Shown here: positions 7,366 to 16,381 of the stretch, one piece after another
Numbering within the stretch: the stretch's first letter is position 1
How the letters are laid out: each line of letters starts with the position of its first letter
DNA from: Colwellia sp. RSH04
Lineage (GTDB): Bacteria > Pseudomonadota > Gammaproteobacteria > Enterobacterales > Alteromonadaceae
Assembly (NCBI RefSeq): GCF_003545765.1
Contig: NZ_QXIO01000009.1
Span: forward strand, 1 to 64,000
Direction of reading: 5' to 3'
DNA length: 64,000 nucleotides
The notes under the pieces: generated by a model
Told to the model about the DNA's origin: nothing
What the model saw: the letters and a program-made list of their open reading frames with translations, nothing else
The model's database searches: none
Program-made: the position numbers and the translations under genes

Positions 7366-8391
7366 ATGAAAAATACTACCACTATCAGTATCGACTTAGC
7401 TAAAACAGTTTTCCAAGTCGCTTTATTTAATAAATATGGCGTATTGAAATCTAATAATAAAATGAGCCAATCTAAAATGGTTCAATTTATTGCTCAACAC
7501 CCCGAAGCTTTAATTTGTATGGAGGCTTGCGGAACTGCCCATTTTTGGGGACGACGATTTCAGAAAAGTGGTCATAGAGTCTTACTAGTCCCAGCTCATA
7601 TTGCTGCTAAGTATCGTACAGGTAATAAAAATGACGCTAATGATGCGCTAGCTATTTATGAGGCAATAAAACGACCTAAAACGTATTTTGTACAGGTAAA
7701 AAACCTTGACCAACAAGACTTAGCCAGCTTATTGAAATTACGACAAGGTTATATAAAGCAACGAACTCAAACCGTTAATCGAATAAGAGGTTTGGGGTTA
7801 GAGTATGGTATCAAGATCCCTAAAAGTATTGCTAAAGTACGTAAAAACCTTCCTTACTTTCTTGAAGATGCAGAAAATGAGCTAACCACATCAAGCCGGT
7901 TTATCTTAAGAGATTTATTAGATCAATTGTTGTTACTAGATACTCAGGTTGATAATGCAACGAATGCCTTGCTTACAAGAGCTAAAGAAATTCCAGTTTG
8001 TAGTCGATTGACGGCATTGCCAGGTGTTGCTTGGATAATTGCTAGTGCCTTGTATGCCAGGTTAGGTGATGGGTCAGCTTATAAATGCGGCCGAGATGCC
8101 AGTGCTAGCGTAGGTTTAGTGCCAGCTAATTCTGGGACGGGTGGTAATAATAAGTTGCTTGGTATTACGAAGAGAGGCGATAGAAGCCTACGTTCATTGC
8201 TTGTTCATGGAGCACGCTCAATTGTTAGTAGAATTAAAGATAAACAAGATGGTTTGAGTTGTTGGATAAGAGATCAACTATCAAAAAATCACTTAAATAA
8301 GACGACGGTTGCCTTGGCCAATAAGCTTGTCAGAATGGCGTGGGCTATTTTGAAAAGTGGCGAAGATTATCGAGCCCCTTTAGCTCAGTAG
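7366..8391 (+). CDS. IS110/IS1111 family transposase
   Basis: A 341-residue DEDD transposase. The N-terminal RuvC-like domain has the first Asp in ISIDLAK (about residue 9), the Glu in MEACGTAH and the paired Asps in KNDANDA near residue 96. The C-terminal Tnp_20 domain contains LPGVAWIIA and SASVGLVPA, with the conserved Ser region, and LGITKRGDRSLR. This matches the full length of the family. These enzymes recombine without hydrolytic strand transfer chemistry of the DDE type and use a guide RNA. AACGGAG lies upstream of ATG. It appears functional. Confidence 0.95.
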   Translation: MKNTTTISIDLAKTVFQVALFNKYGVLKSNNKMSQSKMVQFIAQHPEALICMEACGTAHFWGRRFQKSGHRVLLVPAHIAAKYRTGNKNDANDALAIYEAIKRPKTYFVQVKNLDQQDLASLLKLRQGYIKQRTQTVNRIRGLGLEYGIKIPKSIAKVRKNLPYFLEDAENELTTSSRFILRDLLDQLLLLDTQVDNATNALLTRAKEIPVCSRLTALPGVAWIIASALYARLGDGSAYKCGRDASASVGLVPANSGTGGNNKLLGITKRGDRSLRSLLVHGARSIVSRIKDKQDGLSCWIRDQLSKNHLNKTTVALANKLVRMAWAILKSGEDYRAPLAQ

Positions 8392-8473
8392 TGTTTGATA
8401 AACCTTGAAAAAGTAACTAAGTTAACCGAGTATAAGCAGTCGTAAAATAATATGTAAAGTGTATCAACGCACG

Positions 8474-8600
8474 CAAGGCAAAACCTGGGAGGAACAACGG
8501 TAGTAAAATACCTCGTTTTCGTTAAGGAGCCTTGTCAGTGGATTAAGCCATTAAGGTTCGGGGTAGCTCCCCATCAGAAACCGAATATACGTGAACTTGC
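8474..8600 (+). ncRNA. Candidate bridge/seek guide RNA of the IS1111 element
   Basis: This lies in the non-coding right end, where IS1111-group elements carry their guide RNA. A stem CAAGGC (8474-8479) / GCCTTG (8529-8534) encloses an internal loop: GAGGAAC (8489-8495) is complementary to the right target flank GTTCCTC, and GTTTTC (8515-8520) equals the left target flank. The two are separated by a GGTA/TACC hairpin. A second loop has CCATT (8548-8552), complementary to the left IS end AATGG, and ATATACG (8585-8591), equal to the right end, around a GGGG/CCCC hairpin. Both loops follow the same rule. Exact RNA ends are inferred. Confidence 0.72.
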
Positions 8601-8644
8601 TACATACATTTGAAATTAATTATTATAAACGGCTTGCTATGCAA

Positions 8645-8655
8645 GAGGAGTCCAT
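8645..8655 (+). repeat. Right subterminal inverted repeat of the IS
   Basis: GAGGAGTCCAT, exact reverse complement of 7300-7310. Confidence 0.93.
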
Positions 8656-8658
8656 ATA

Positions 8659-8708
8659 CGTTCCTCAACATTTTAGCAAACTATTTTTAGCCCATTATTA
8701 GGGCGTTA
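8659..8708 (+). repeat. attC site 14, right half
   Basis: CGTTCCTCAACATTTT, the inner arm AGCAAAC and the end AGGGCGTTA complete the attC begun at 7251. Confidence 0.92.
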
Positions 8709-9003
8709 GATCGGTAACGATCTGTTGTGTGTGTTTATCGGTTAGATGATCTAATGCACTGTGTAAATAATCAGTATATTAACGCGCGCTGCTATGATGA
8801 GAAAATCTAACCGAAAAGTTGACACGCGCTATACTTCTTTCATTGTCCTTTAAGTGAGAGAACGTGAGCCTAGCGTGCCTTTGCTAAGGCGGAGCGACTC
8901 TCTCACTTAAAGGACAGCGCTTTGGGAGTATGTTCAGATCAATTTCGGTTAGTCGCGCGCTTAAGTGGTTGATTATCTGGAAAAGTTTGGTGGAGTTACC
9001 GTC
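8709..9003 (+). other. Non-coding cassette 14 forming one large nested hairpin
   Basis: No usable open frame. From 8779 to 8964 the sequence is a set of nested inverted pairs in order: TTAACGCGCGC (8779-8789) / GCGCGCTTAA (8955-8964), CTAACCGAAA (8807-8816) / TTTCGGTTAG (8943-8952), ATACT (8831-8835) / AGTAT (8927-8931), and a perfect 17-bp pair (8844-8860 / 8900-8916) around a 39-base centre that itself contains GCCTAGC / GCTAAGGC. A smaller palindrome GATCGGTAACGATC starts the cassette. It may be a structured RNA or a palindromic element captured as a cassette. Confidence 0.75.
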
Positions 9004-9086
9004 TAAGTTACTTAAACGGAAAAATAACAGTTGGCCATCGCTCCGCGATTATAGCTAACCGTTATTTTCCGCTTAGCAAGGCGTTA
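9004..9086 (+). repeat. attC site 15 (degenerate left end)
   Basis: The left simple site reads TAAGTTAC instead of TAACAAG; the inner arms are GTTGGC/GCTAAC and the end is AAGGCGTTA. The outer arms AACGGAAAAATAAC and GTTATTTTCCG are strongly complementary. Confidence 0.87.
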
Positions 9087-9113
9087 TATTTTTCACAAGG
9101 ATAGGTGTTAATA

Positions 9114-10244
9114 ATGATTAAAATATATGAACATTTTTTAAAATATTTTGTTTTAATGCTATTCACGGTGTTAGCATTCTCCGCATTTTCAGAAGAGACT
9201 TCATATAATGATGAACTTGATAGAAGGATTTACACGTTAAAAAATAAAGGACATTTCCCCGGAGTAGCTTTAGCGATTATTAAAAGTGGGATACCAACAT
9301 ATATCCGCACCTATGGAGAGGCTGATATAAGTAATAATATTCCAGTTTCTAGCAAAACCGTATTTGAATTAGCCTCTTTGACCAAACAGATGACTGCACT
9401 TGCTATCATGACGCTTGTTGAAGAAGAGCAACTGAGTATTGAGTCAAAATTAGTTACTTATGTTAAAGATGCGCCTAAGGAGTGGGAGAACATTACCGTT
9501 AATCAGCTCCTTTCCCATACAGCAGGTCTTTCCCATCGATTTGAAGAAACTGTAAATGGGACTTTACTCCTTGATTATAGCGTAGATGATATGTTGACTG
9601 CGGCTAAACAAACACCTATGCATGCAAAACCTGGAACTGATTGGAATTACTCAGATCAAGGCTATTTTTTACTTGGTATAATCATTGAGGCGGTTTCTCG
9701 TAAGACATTTGCTGAATATATGCATACGAAATTTTTCAAGCCACTCGGTATGAGTCAAACGCATCTTTTAGATCAGAAAAAGGTTGTGCCTTATCTTGCT
9801 CAAGGCTATGCATTGAAGAATGGTGAAATAGAACGAAATAGACGAGTTTGGCAATTTGGGTTAACTTCTCATTTTGGAGTTATGTCGTCATTAGATGATA
9901 TGGTACGCTGGGAAGCTGAACTTGCTAATCCTAGCGTTATTAACCGAAAAGCATTAGAGGCAACCTGGAAATTACAGCGTACTTTTGATTCGGGCGACTC
10001 ATGTGAATCATGGGGATACTCACGTGGATGGCAAGCTCATACAGTAGAAGGGCGACGAATACTTTCACACGGTGGTTATTCAGGCACTGCATATATTCGA
10101 GCCGTAGATCATAATTTCTCTATTATTGTGTTGACGAATCGTGAAGACACTCAAGACTCGTTATCCCCATTCGCACTTGGTTGGGCAGCAGCAAATTTTA
10201 TAGAACCTACAATCAATGCCGACGGTTTAAGGTGTTGGGAATAG
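9114..10244 (+). CDS. Secreted beta-lactamase-fold serine hydrolase, cassette 15
   Basis: A 376-residue protein with a signal peptide (about 1-27) and the class C beta-lactamase/D-alanyl-D-alanine carboxypeptidase-like fold. The SxxK motif is SLTK near residue 89, the second motif is YSD in WNYSDQGY near 177 (usual form YxN), and the third is the HGG in LSHGGYSG near 323. LLSHTAGL is also typical of the family. The frame also offers GTG 9105, but that is too close to AAGGATAGG; ATG 9114 is preferred. It most likely acts in the periplasm as an esterase or peptidase; lactamase activity is not implied. Confidence 0.87.
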   Translation: MIKIYEHFLKYFVLMLFTVLAFSAFSEETSYNDELDRRIYTLKNKGHFPGVALAIIKSGIPTYIRTYGEADISNNIPVSSKTVFELASLTKQMTALAIMTLVEEEQLSIESKLVTYVKDAPKEWENITVNQLLSHTAGLSHRFEETVNGTLLLDYSVDDMLTAAKQTPMHAKPGTDWNYSDQGYFLLGIIIEAVSRKTFAEYMHTKFFKPLGMSQTHLLDQKKVVPYLAQGYALKNGEIERNRRVWQFGLTSHFGVMSSLDDMVRWEAELANPSVINRKALEATWKLQRTFDSGDSCESWGYSRGWQAHTVEGRRILSHGGYSGTAYIRAVDHNFSIIVLTNREDTQDSLSPFALGWAAANFIEPTINADGLRCWE

Positions 10245-10309
10245 TTGCTAATAATTTTTGATCGCTTTTATCGGTAAGAGTAGATAGCGACTAATGTAAT
10301 CAAAAAATA

Positions 10310-10405
10310 TAACAAGGTATTTAAAAGTCGGACACGTAATGCTTGCTCGGTTCCGCTGCGCTGCACATTTTAGCAAACAATTATCAGCCCCTTAAATGGG
10401 CGTTA
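10310..10405 (+). repeat. attC site 16
   Basis: TAACAAGG start, a left inner arm CTTGCT with AGCAAAC on the right, and a TGGGCGTTA end. The left inner arm has drifted (TAATGCTTGCT), so pairing is weaker than in its neighbours. Confidence 0.9.
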
Positions 10406-10422
10406 TATAGCTAGGGATAGTT

Positions 10423-10818
10423 TTGAGTAAACTTCACTTTCATTTAATCTCATTCTTATTAATCGCTTCTTCATTTGCGCACGCTGCGACAAAGAATCAA
10501 ATTGATGAATTAATCTATAAAGCACTTGAGCTCACCACTAAGAAAGAGTTTTCTAATTCTAAAACGGCATACACTGCTTTATTGAAGTACGAAGCTGATA
10601 TGAATTTAAGCCAATTAGCTAATACATATAAATCACTTTTAGAGTTGAGCTATATCCTAAACAATAAAGAAGATGCTAAATACTTTGGTAATAAGCTTAT
10701 CTCCCTAATCAAAAATGAACCTGATTATGTTCAATTCTATAAGCGGCTCAACTACCGCCTATGCTCTTCTGATGATTGGAGTAAATTTCAGTATGTATTT
10801 AACGATCATTGTGGTTAA
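10423..10818 (+). CDS. Secreted small protein, cassette 16
   Basis: A 131-residue protein with a clear signal peptide ending in AHA-A near residue 21. The mature part is largely helical with a repeat-like arrangement suggesting one or two TPR-like helix pairs (residues 28-100), then a tail with two cysteines (LCSS and DHCG) that could form a disulphide in the periplasm. It starts with TTG; AGGGA lies upstream. Function unknown. Confidence 0.7.
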   Translation: MSKLHFHLISFLLIASSFAHAATKNQIDELIYKALELTTKKEFSNSKTAYTALLKYEADMNLSQLANTYKSLLELSYILNNKEDAKYFGNKLISLIKNEPDYVQFYKRLNYRLCSSDDWSKFQYVFNDHCG

Positions 10819-10827
10819 CTAGCTATC

Positions 10828-10923
10828 TAACAAGCAGTTAAAGCGGGACTTTTTACAGTTTGCTCGGTTTCGCTCCGCTTCACATTTTAGCAAACTTATA
10901 ATTTTCCGCTTATGTAAGCGTTA
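10828..10923 (+). repeat. attC site 17
   Basis: TAACAAGC start, GTTTGCT/AGCAAAC inner arms, TAAGCGTTA end. Confidence 0.93.
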
Positions 10924-10944
10924 TATGCTTCAAGGAGTTTTAGC

Positions 10945-11442
10945 ATGGTTTCCGAAATGGAGTTTCCCGTAGAAACAAAAATTAATGGTAAGGAGCAAAA
11001 CTCATATTACCGTGATTCTTTTAGTGTTCAGGTCAATAAAACTAATCTTGAAGCTAAAAATGTATATCATAGCATCTTTGGTTTTTTGCCAAAACCAGTT
11101 CAAATAGCTTTATCTTTGCGTAACTCAATTGTTAAACACTTTGGATTTACAGCCAGTAACACTGAAATGAGTCTTCCTCTAGAAGATATCGAAGCTGGTA
11201 AAAAAGCAGGCTTCCTTATTATAGAAACTGTCGAACCGTCAGAAGTAATTTGTGGTGCTTATGAACCTAATATGGATATGTGGTTATCAGTTTTAAAGTT
11301 ATCAGATCAAGAGTTCTCTATTTCTACTTTAGTTAATTTAAAAACTAAAACAGGCAAAGTGTATATGGCTTTTATTAAACCATTTCATAAATTAGTTGCC
11401 AAGTATTGTATAAAACAAGCACTCAAGGCAGGTCGCATATAA
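10945..11442 (+). CDS. DUF2867 family protein, last cassette
   Basis: A 165-residue soluble protein. The pattern DSFSVQV near residue 24, then LPKPVQIALSLRNSIVKHFGF and a later DMWLSVL, matches DUF2867, a small family often seen in cassettes and on chromosomes with no assigned function. AAGGAG precedes the ATG at a good distance. The stop codon TAA is part of the 7-bp attC stub that ends the array. Confidence 0.8.
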   Translation: MVSEMEFPVETKINGKEQNSYYRDSFSVQVNKTNLEAKNVYHSIFGFLPKPVQIALSLRNSIVKHFGFTASNTEMSLPLEDIEAGKKAGFLIIETVEPSEVICGAYEPNMDMWLSVLKLSDQEFSISTLVNLKTKTGKVYMAFIKPFHKLVAKYCIKQALKAGRI

Positions 11443-11446
11443 CAAG
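11440..11446 (+). repeat. attC stub at array end
   Basis: Only TAACAAG remains of the last attC; the following sequence has no inner arms or GCGTTA. The array is truncated here, next to an IS110-type remnant. Confidence 0.75.
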
Positions 11447-11470
11447 AGACTATGGCGTCAATAGTTAATT

Positions 11471-11889
<419 letters not shown>

Positions 11890-12861
11890 ATGATGGAAAC
11901 AACTAGTACAGATTGGCGTTATACGGTTATGCCGGCCGTATTTACATGGCTAAAAGAATCAGAATCCGGTGCTCTTGAAATTGACCTTGAAGCAACACAA
12001 CAATATGCTGCCGATATTTTAAAAGTTCAGGGGAAAAATGGTAGTAGAATGGGTGGGCTTGTCGGCTCTGGCACTCTAGGTGAGAATAGCTACTTAAGCT
12101 CTGCACAGCGTCTTTCTTTACTTAAAGCCCTTTCTGATGTTGCTAAAGAATACAATGTTCCATTGATCAGCGGCGCTGCAGCAGAAACTAAAGAAGAGCT
12201 TGCCATTATCGTTAAAGAACTAGCGACGGTTGGCGTAGATACCGTAATGGTAATGCCACCAAAAACTAAAGAAGCTCCTTCAGATGAAGAGATGTATGCA
12301 TACTATGCACTTTCTGCTTCTGCGGCAAAAGAAGCTGGCGTAACAATTATGCCTTATAACAATCCTGATGCAGCCGGGTATCATGCGCTTTCAACTGATA
12401 TTTTAAGAAGACTTGCTACTCTGCCTGAAGTGACTGCGCTTAAAATATCGACAACAGATGTTTCAACTATTGAAACACTAATGTTAGAAAATAAAGATTT
12501 GAAAATTTTGGCCGGTGTTGACACAGTAACTGTACATGCAGGGCTTGCTGGTGCATGCGGTGGAATTACAGGCGTAGGTTGTATATTCCCAAAAGCGAGC
12601 GTGACTATGCAGGAGTATGTTAATAATGGAGAATGGGCTGAGGCAAATAAAATTTCTCAGGCTATGAATTCCATATCATATCTTGATGCTCAGCCGTTAC
12701 TTATGGAGTACCTTAAGTTTGCTTTTGGAATTCACCATAATGATACTGCTGGAGGGCTTCGCACTCTTGGTAAGCAATTAACTCAACAGCAAATTGATGA
12801 TGTTAGTACAAGGTATATTCTGGCAAAAGAAAGGCTTGAAGCTCTAGATTTAATAGACTAA
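11890..12861 (+). CDS. Dihydrodipicolinate synthase/N-acetylneuraminate lyase superfamily protein
   Basis: A 323-residue TIM-barrel aldolase. GSGTLGEN near residue 60 corresponds to the GTTGE pyruvate-binding motif, MPYNNP near 155 holds the catalytic tyrosine, and ALKIST near 181 holds the Schiff-base lysine. The superfamily condenses or cleaves 2-oxo acids with pyruvate. The motifs differ from housekeeping DapA (K-D-S after the lysine is replaced by K-I-S), so a catabolic sugar-acid or hydroxyproline-type lyase/dehydratase is more likely than lysine synthesis. It stands alone and has its own terminator. ACAGGAAA precedes the start; ATG 11890 and the next ATG are both possible. Confidence 0.87.
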   Translation: MMETTSTDWRYTVMPAVFTWLKESESGALEIDLEATQQYAADILKVQGKNGSRMGGLVGSGTLGENSYLSSAQRLSLLKALSDVAKEYNVPLISGAAAETKEELAIIVKELATVGVDTVMVMPPKTKEAPSDEEMYAYYALSASAAKEAGVTIMPYNNPDAAGYHALSTDILRRLATLPEVTALKISTTDVSTIETLMLENKDLKILAGVDTVTVHAGLAGACGGITGVGCIFPKASVTMQEYVNNGEWAEANKISQAMNSISYLDAQPLLMEYLKFAFGIHHNDTAGGLRTLGKQLTQQQIDDVSTRYILAKERLEALDLID

Positions 12862-12884
12862 TCCTTACAGATATATAAATAAAG

Positions 12885-12904
12885 CTCCGTTCACACGGAG
12901 TTTT
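12885..12904 (+). terminator. Rho-independent terminator of the lyase gene
   Basis: Stem CTCCGT (12885-12890) / ACGGAG (12895-12900) with loop TCAC, followed by TTTT, 23 bases after the stop codon. Confidence 0.82.
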
Positions 12905-13075
12905 GAGTTAACTTGGAGCCGTTTTGTTGAAATAATGAACCGGCTTTTTGTTTTGAATGCTTTTACTAAAACAGCATTGGCATTGTATCGCTACAATGTG
13001 CATATTTGGGTTAACAAATAATAACGTTTTATTTAGTATATTGGGATACCTCATACTTTGCCCTAAATTTTATAT

Positions 13076-13102
13076 AAAAAAAGTGCCCTAGGGCACTTTT
13101 TT
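13076..13102. terminator. Terminator of the amylase gene
   Basis: A near-perfect palindrome AAAAAAGTGCCCTAGGGCAC followed by a T run. It can work in both directions and lies 26 bases beyond the amylase stop on the minus strand. Confidence 0.85.
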
Positions 13103-13128
13103 ATACTTATTTATCTAAACTTTTGTCA

Positions 13129-15126
13129 TTAAAATGCGTTAACTTGAACGCTATTTTTATTAAATTCAAACATATTAATTTTTCCACATTCCGCAAAATG
13201 GTTGTTTGAGCTGTAAGTGGTGTTATTTTGTGAAATATCACCTTCCCAACCTTGGCCATTTTTAACGAAAGCTTTCACTTCAAATTTATTATTAACACCT
13301 TTACTGCAATCCATGTTTACATCAAGCATCCAATAATGTTGACCCCAAAGATTCAATGCCTCTTCGCCGAAACCGTCGATGGCTGTTGTTCGTAAAGCGC
13401 CCCAGCTTGAAAGCCAAGCATTTGTTGTCCAATCTAAAGGAGTTCCTTCAGCATCACCACTTTGGTTTACTTCAGCGCCATACCAATCTAAGTAACTTTC
13501 GTTATTTTTCCAAGGGGTTGTTGTGGCATTGCGTAAATTGTTATGGCTAATTGGCATTGCACAATCAAAATTACTTCCAAGACAGTTTCTACCTAGTTGT
13601 GTATTGGCATAGTTGTGATCAATCCCGCCACGAATAAACATGTCTTGCCCGCTACTTGTTTGTGCTTTTATAAATATTATTGTACGTTGCCAATCGTCAG
13701 GGGTAATATCGCCTTCTACTTTGGCGTTTTTATGTATGGCAAAAGCATCCCACGGTGCAACATTGGCACTAATGGTTCCGTCATTATTCACGGTTATTGT
13801 CTCGCCATTACACGACTTCTCATCAGCAGATAATTCTGATTTAAGCACATTACAATAGATACCTGGTGCCATTTGAGTGCTTAAGGTGGTCGTTAAATTA
13901 CTATCTTCCTTGTTGATAGCGACATAACCTGAGTTTCCTCTACCAAAGGCGATTTGATTATTACCATTGTCCCACCAATCAGTAGTACTCCAGTTATCTG
14001 TAGTATTGTTTCTGAAATCAACAGCGCCAGAAATGTAAGACCACCTATGTTCACATTGCCAGTTATCACCAAAGCATTCTACGTTGCCATTATTGTGAAC
14101 AGAAACAGTAGGAGCGCCTCTATCAGTGTCACCATGATAGTCATAACTTGACATCACTTTTGGGTATCCATAGGGATAAGCGAGCATGAAAACATTCGCT
14201 AAATCATACAATCGGCCATCTTCGTAAGTGATCACATTACCACCGCCGCCATGACCACGTTGGTTATCATGATTATCAACAAAGACAACGGCTGAACTAC
14301 TTGGCATAAACCCCCAAGCTTCACCAAAATTACTTAACCAAGCAAGCTTACCATTTTTAAAGGTATTACCCAGTTGAGTTGTATATTTAAATTCGGTGAC
14401 AAGCCCAACCCCTGTGTATTCTGACGCGCTTATCGCTTCACCACCTTGGTCTATCACTTCTTGAAAAATAAGTGGAGAACTATTTACCTTTGATAACACG
14501 CCTTGGATATCTTCTACGGCCATATGCTTTGATGCGTCAAAGCGAAAGCCAGCTACGCCGATATTAGTCAAATCATTTAAGTAACCGGCTAAGGTTTCTT
14601 GAACATAAGTTGAGCTAGTATTTAAATCAGCTAAGCCAACGAGTTCGCAATTTTGTACCTGCCAACGATTACTGTAATTACTGATCGCACAGGTGCCATG
14701 GAAGTCTTGAGGTCCGTAATTCGGGAAGCTCTTGTTACCATAGGTGCTACCGGCGGTACCTATACCGCTGCCACTTGCCATATGATTAATAACCGCATCA
14801 ACATAAATTTCGACACCAACAGCTTTACAACGATTAACCATATCAATAAATTGAGCGCGGTTACCGCCTCTACTTTCTAATTGATAACTTACTGGTTGAT
14901 AGCGTGTCCACCATTGCTCTCCTTGAATATGCTCATTGGGCGGTGAAACTTGCACTGCGGCATAACCTTTTGGTCCTAAATGTTGTTCACACTCTTGGGC
15001 GATATCTAGCCAACTCCATTCGAATAAGTGTACGAATGTTGTGGGTTCTGCACTCGCTTTAAGAGGCATAACCGTTAAAACAGGTAGTGCAATAGCAATA
15101 CTTAATTGTAAAAATCGTTTATTCAT
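13129..15126 (-). CDS. Secreted chloride-dependent alpha-amylase with C-terminal propeptide
   Basis: A 665-residue GH13 enzyme that hydrolyses internal alpha-1,4 bonds of starch and glycogen. It has a signal peptide (1-26, ending ASA). The catalytic Asp is in GFRFDASKH, the acid Glu in IFQEVID, and the third Asp in [12 protein letters not shown]. The catalytic part ends near 470. The last 190 residues resemble the propeptide of the 669-residue Pseudoalteromonas haloplanktis amylase precursor, which is a secretion helper cleaved after export. Active-site motifs are of the animal-type, chloride-activated subfamily. It is the only polysaccharide enzyme here. AAGGATAA is upstream of ATG. Confidence 0.93.
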   Translation of the reverse strand: MNKRFLQLSIAIALPVLTVMPLKASAEPTTFVHLFEWSWLDIAQECEQHLGPKGYAAVQVSPPNEHIQGEQWWTRYQPVSYQLESRGGNRAQFIDMVNRCKAVGVEIYVDAVINHMASGSGIGTAGSTYGNKSFPNYGPQDFHGTCAISNYSNRWQVQNCELVGLADLNTSSTYVQETLAGYLNDLTNIGVAGFRFDASKHMAVEDIQGVLSKVNSSPLIFQEVIDQGGEAISASEYTGVGLVTEFKYTTQLGNTFKNGKLAWLSNFGEAWGFMPSSSAVVFVDNHDNQRGHGGGGNVITYEDGRLYDLANVFMLAYPYGYPKVMSSYDYHGDTDRGAPTVSVHNNGNVECFGDNWQCEHRWSYISGAVDFRNNTTDNWSTTDWWDNGNNQIAFGRGNSGYVAINKEDSNLTTTLSTQMAPGIYCNVLKSELSADEKSCNGETITVNNDGTISANVAPWDAFAIHKNAKVEGDITPDDWQRTIIFIKAQTSSGQDMFIRGGIDHNYANTQLGRNCLGSNFDCAMPISHNNLRNATTTPWKNNESYLDWYGAEVNQSGDAEGTPLDWTTNAWLSSWGALRTTAIDGFGEEALNLWGQHYWMLDVNMDCSKGVNNKFEVKAFVKNGQGWEGDISQNNTTYSSNNHFAECGKINMFEFNKNSVQVNAF

Positions 15127-15842
15127 TATTTATCCTTATTTATTATTATTTTTTAAATTGTCAACTTTTGTTGGATATTTATTGTGTTTTATCGTTAGGG
15201 TATTATTAAAAAAGTTAATGGGGTGTAAATAGTTGCTTAAAAATTACGCAAAGTCATGAGAGGATTTGTTGAATACGTATGCAGTGTAAATATGAGCAGT
15301 GGGGATATAATGAGTCAGTGAGTTAAAAATTAAAGACGCTTTGCCACTGTTATTCGTGTGTGTTTTTGTAAAAATTAATAAAGGATTTCAGGCTATGGAG
15401 CTTTTACAATCTAGTTATAAAAAAATATCTTAGGAATAATTTGCGGAGTGACATTTCAACTAGGAGTATGTAATAAGTAAGTAAAGTCAGCCTGTAAAAA
15501 TACTTATAATATTCTTTTTAACTACTTGTGTTAGTGGGTTATTACTTCACGATAATAACTCTTTCGAGGTTTGTTATTTTTTATTTAACTTTTAAGATGT
15601 CTGGCTGACCCAGTGTTAAAATTTTATTTGTATTAGGCTTTATTTGATACGACTTTCTCAATACGGAAAATCTAGGTATCAGAAAGCGTAACCGTTATTG
15701 TTAATTTTAACCTTGGGTAATACCAAGATATAAAATGTTCTAATAGAGAGGAAGCACCTAAAATAGAGAATAAAATTAAGTAAAGTAATATACAATAACT
15801 CTCAATCTAAACTTTATCATTTATAAAAAGTACTCTATAACG
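15127..15842. other. Intergenic, 716 bp, no gene recognised
   Basis: Contains the amylase promoter at its left edge and the blc promoter at its right. The middle is AT-rich with stop codons in all frames. No repeats, RNA genes or convincing frames were seen. Confidence 0.5.
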
Positions 15843-16361
15843 ATGAAAAAATTATTATTAGTTTTAAGTGTTTTATTATTAACAAGCTGTTTAGGCATGC
15901 CTGACAAGGTAAAGCCGGTAAATAACTTTGAGTTAAATAAATACTTAGGTAAATGGTATGAAATTGCTCGGTTAGATCACTCCTTTGAAAGAGGTTTAAG
16001 TAATGTCAGTGCAAGTTATAGCCTGAATAAAGACGGCAGTGTAAAAGTGCTTAATAAAGGCTTTTTAAGCGCTTCCAATGAATGGCAAGAAGCTGAAGGT
16101 AAAGCCTATTTTGTCGATTCAACTGATGAAGGATATTTAAAAGTCTCGTTTTTTGGTCCTTTTTATGGCTCATATGTAGTTTTTGAGTTAGATCATGAAG
16201 GTTATCAGTATGCATTCGTTTCAGGGCCAAATAATGATTATCTTTGGTTACTCGCTAGAACTTCAAAAGTACCACCAGCCATTGTAGATAAGTTTATCTC
16301 AATGTCGCAATCGAGAGGATTCAATACCAACGAAGTTATATGGGTTGAACATGATCAATAG
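15843..16361 (+). CDS. blc: Outer-membrane lipocalin
   Basis: A 172-residue lipoprotein: a hydrophobic leader with lipobox LTSC (Cys 16) and the lipocalin signature NKYLGKWYEIARLDHSFERG near residues 33-52, including the GxW motif. FVSGPNNDYLWLLART gives the second and third conserved regions. Bacterial lipocalins bind lysophospholipids or fatty acids in the outer membrane and are expressed in stress and stationary phase. It is followed after 20 bases by an uncharacterised membrane protein, probably co-transcribed. Confidence 0.93.
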   Translation: MKKLLLVLSVLLLTSCLGMPDKVKPVNNFELNKYLGKWYEIARLDHSFERGLSNVSASYSLNKDGSVKVLNKGFLSASNEWQEAEGKAYFVDSTDEGYLKVSFFGPFYGSYVVFELDHEGYQYAFVSGPNNDYLWLLARTSKVPPAIVDKFISMSQSRGFNTNEVIWVEHDQ

Positions 16362-16381
16362 AAAATAACAATGAGAGCAAT

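Larger units (their letters stand above)
7294..8658 (+). mobile_element. IS110 family (IS1111 group) insertion sequence in an attC
   Basis: The element is about 1.36 kb. Its features match the IS1111 group: a DEDD transposase, subterminal 11-bp inverted repeats (ATGGACTCCTC at 7300-7310, GAGGAGTCCAT at 8645-8655) set a few bases inside the ends, no obvious target duplication, and a long non-coding stretch after the transposase. The target is the loop of an attC, a known niche of IS1111-attC elements. The exact outer ends are uncertain by a few bases. It appears intact. Confidence 0.93.
1..11446 (+). mobile_element. Chromosomal integron gene-cassette array (no integrase in window)
   Basis: Seventeen successive units of gene (or non-coding segment) plus attC run in the same direction. 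Each attC begins TAACAAG or a close variant, contains an inner inverted pair (GTTGGCT/AGCCAAC or GTTTGCT/AGCAAAC) and ends GCGTTA. The high similarity among attCs is typical of sedentary chromosomal integrons of Vibrio and Alteromonadales rather than of mobile resistance integrons, whose attCs are heterogeneous. Cassette polarity places attI and intI to the left of the window. The right end is a 7-bp stub of an attC beside an IS110-type remnant. Without the integrase, an integrase-less cassette cluster cannot be excluded. Confidence 0.95.

Noticed and set aside
1-11446. CRISPR array from the recurring attC sequences
   Set aside because: The repeats are about 90 bp, contain inverted arms and separate whole genes.
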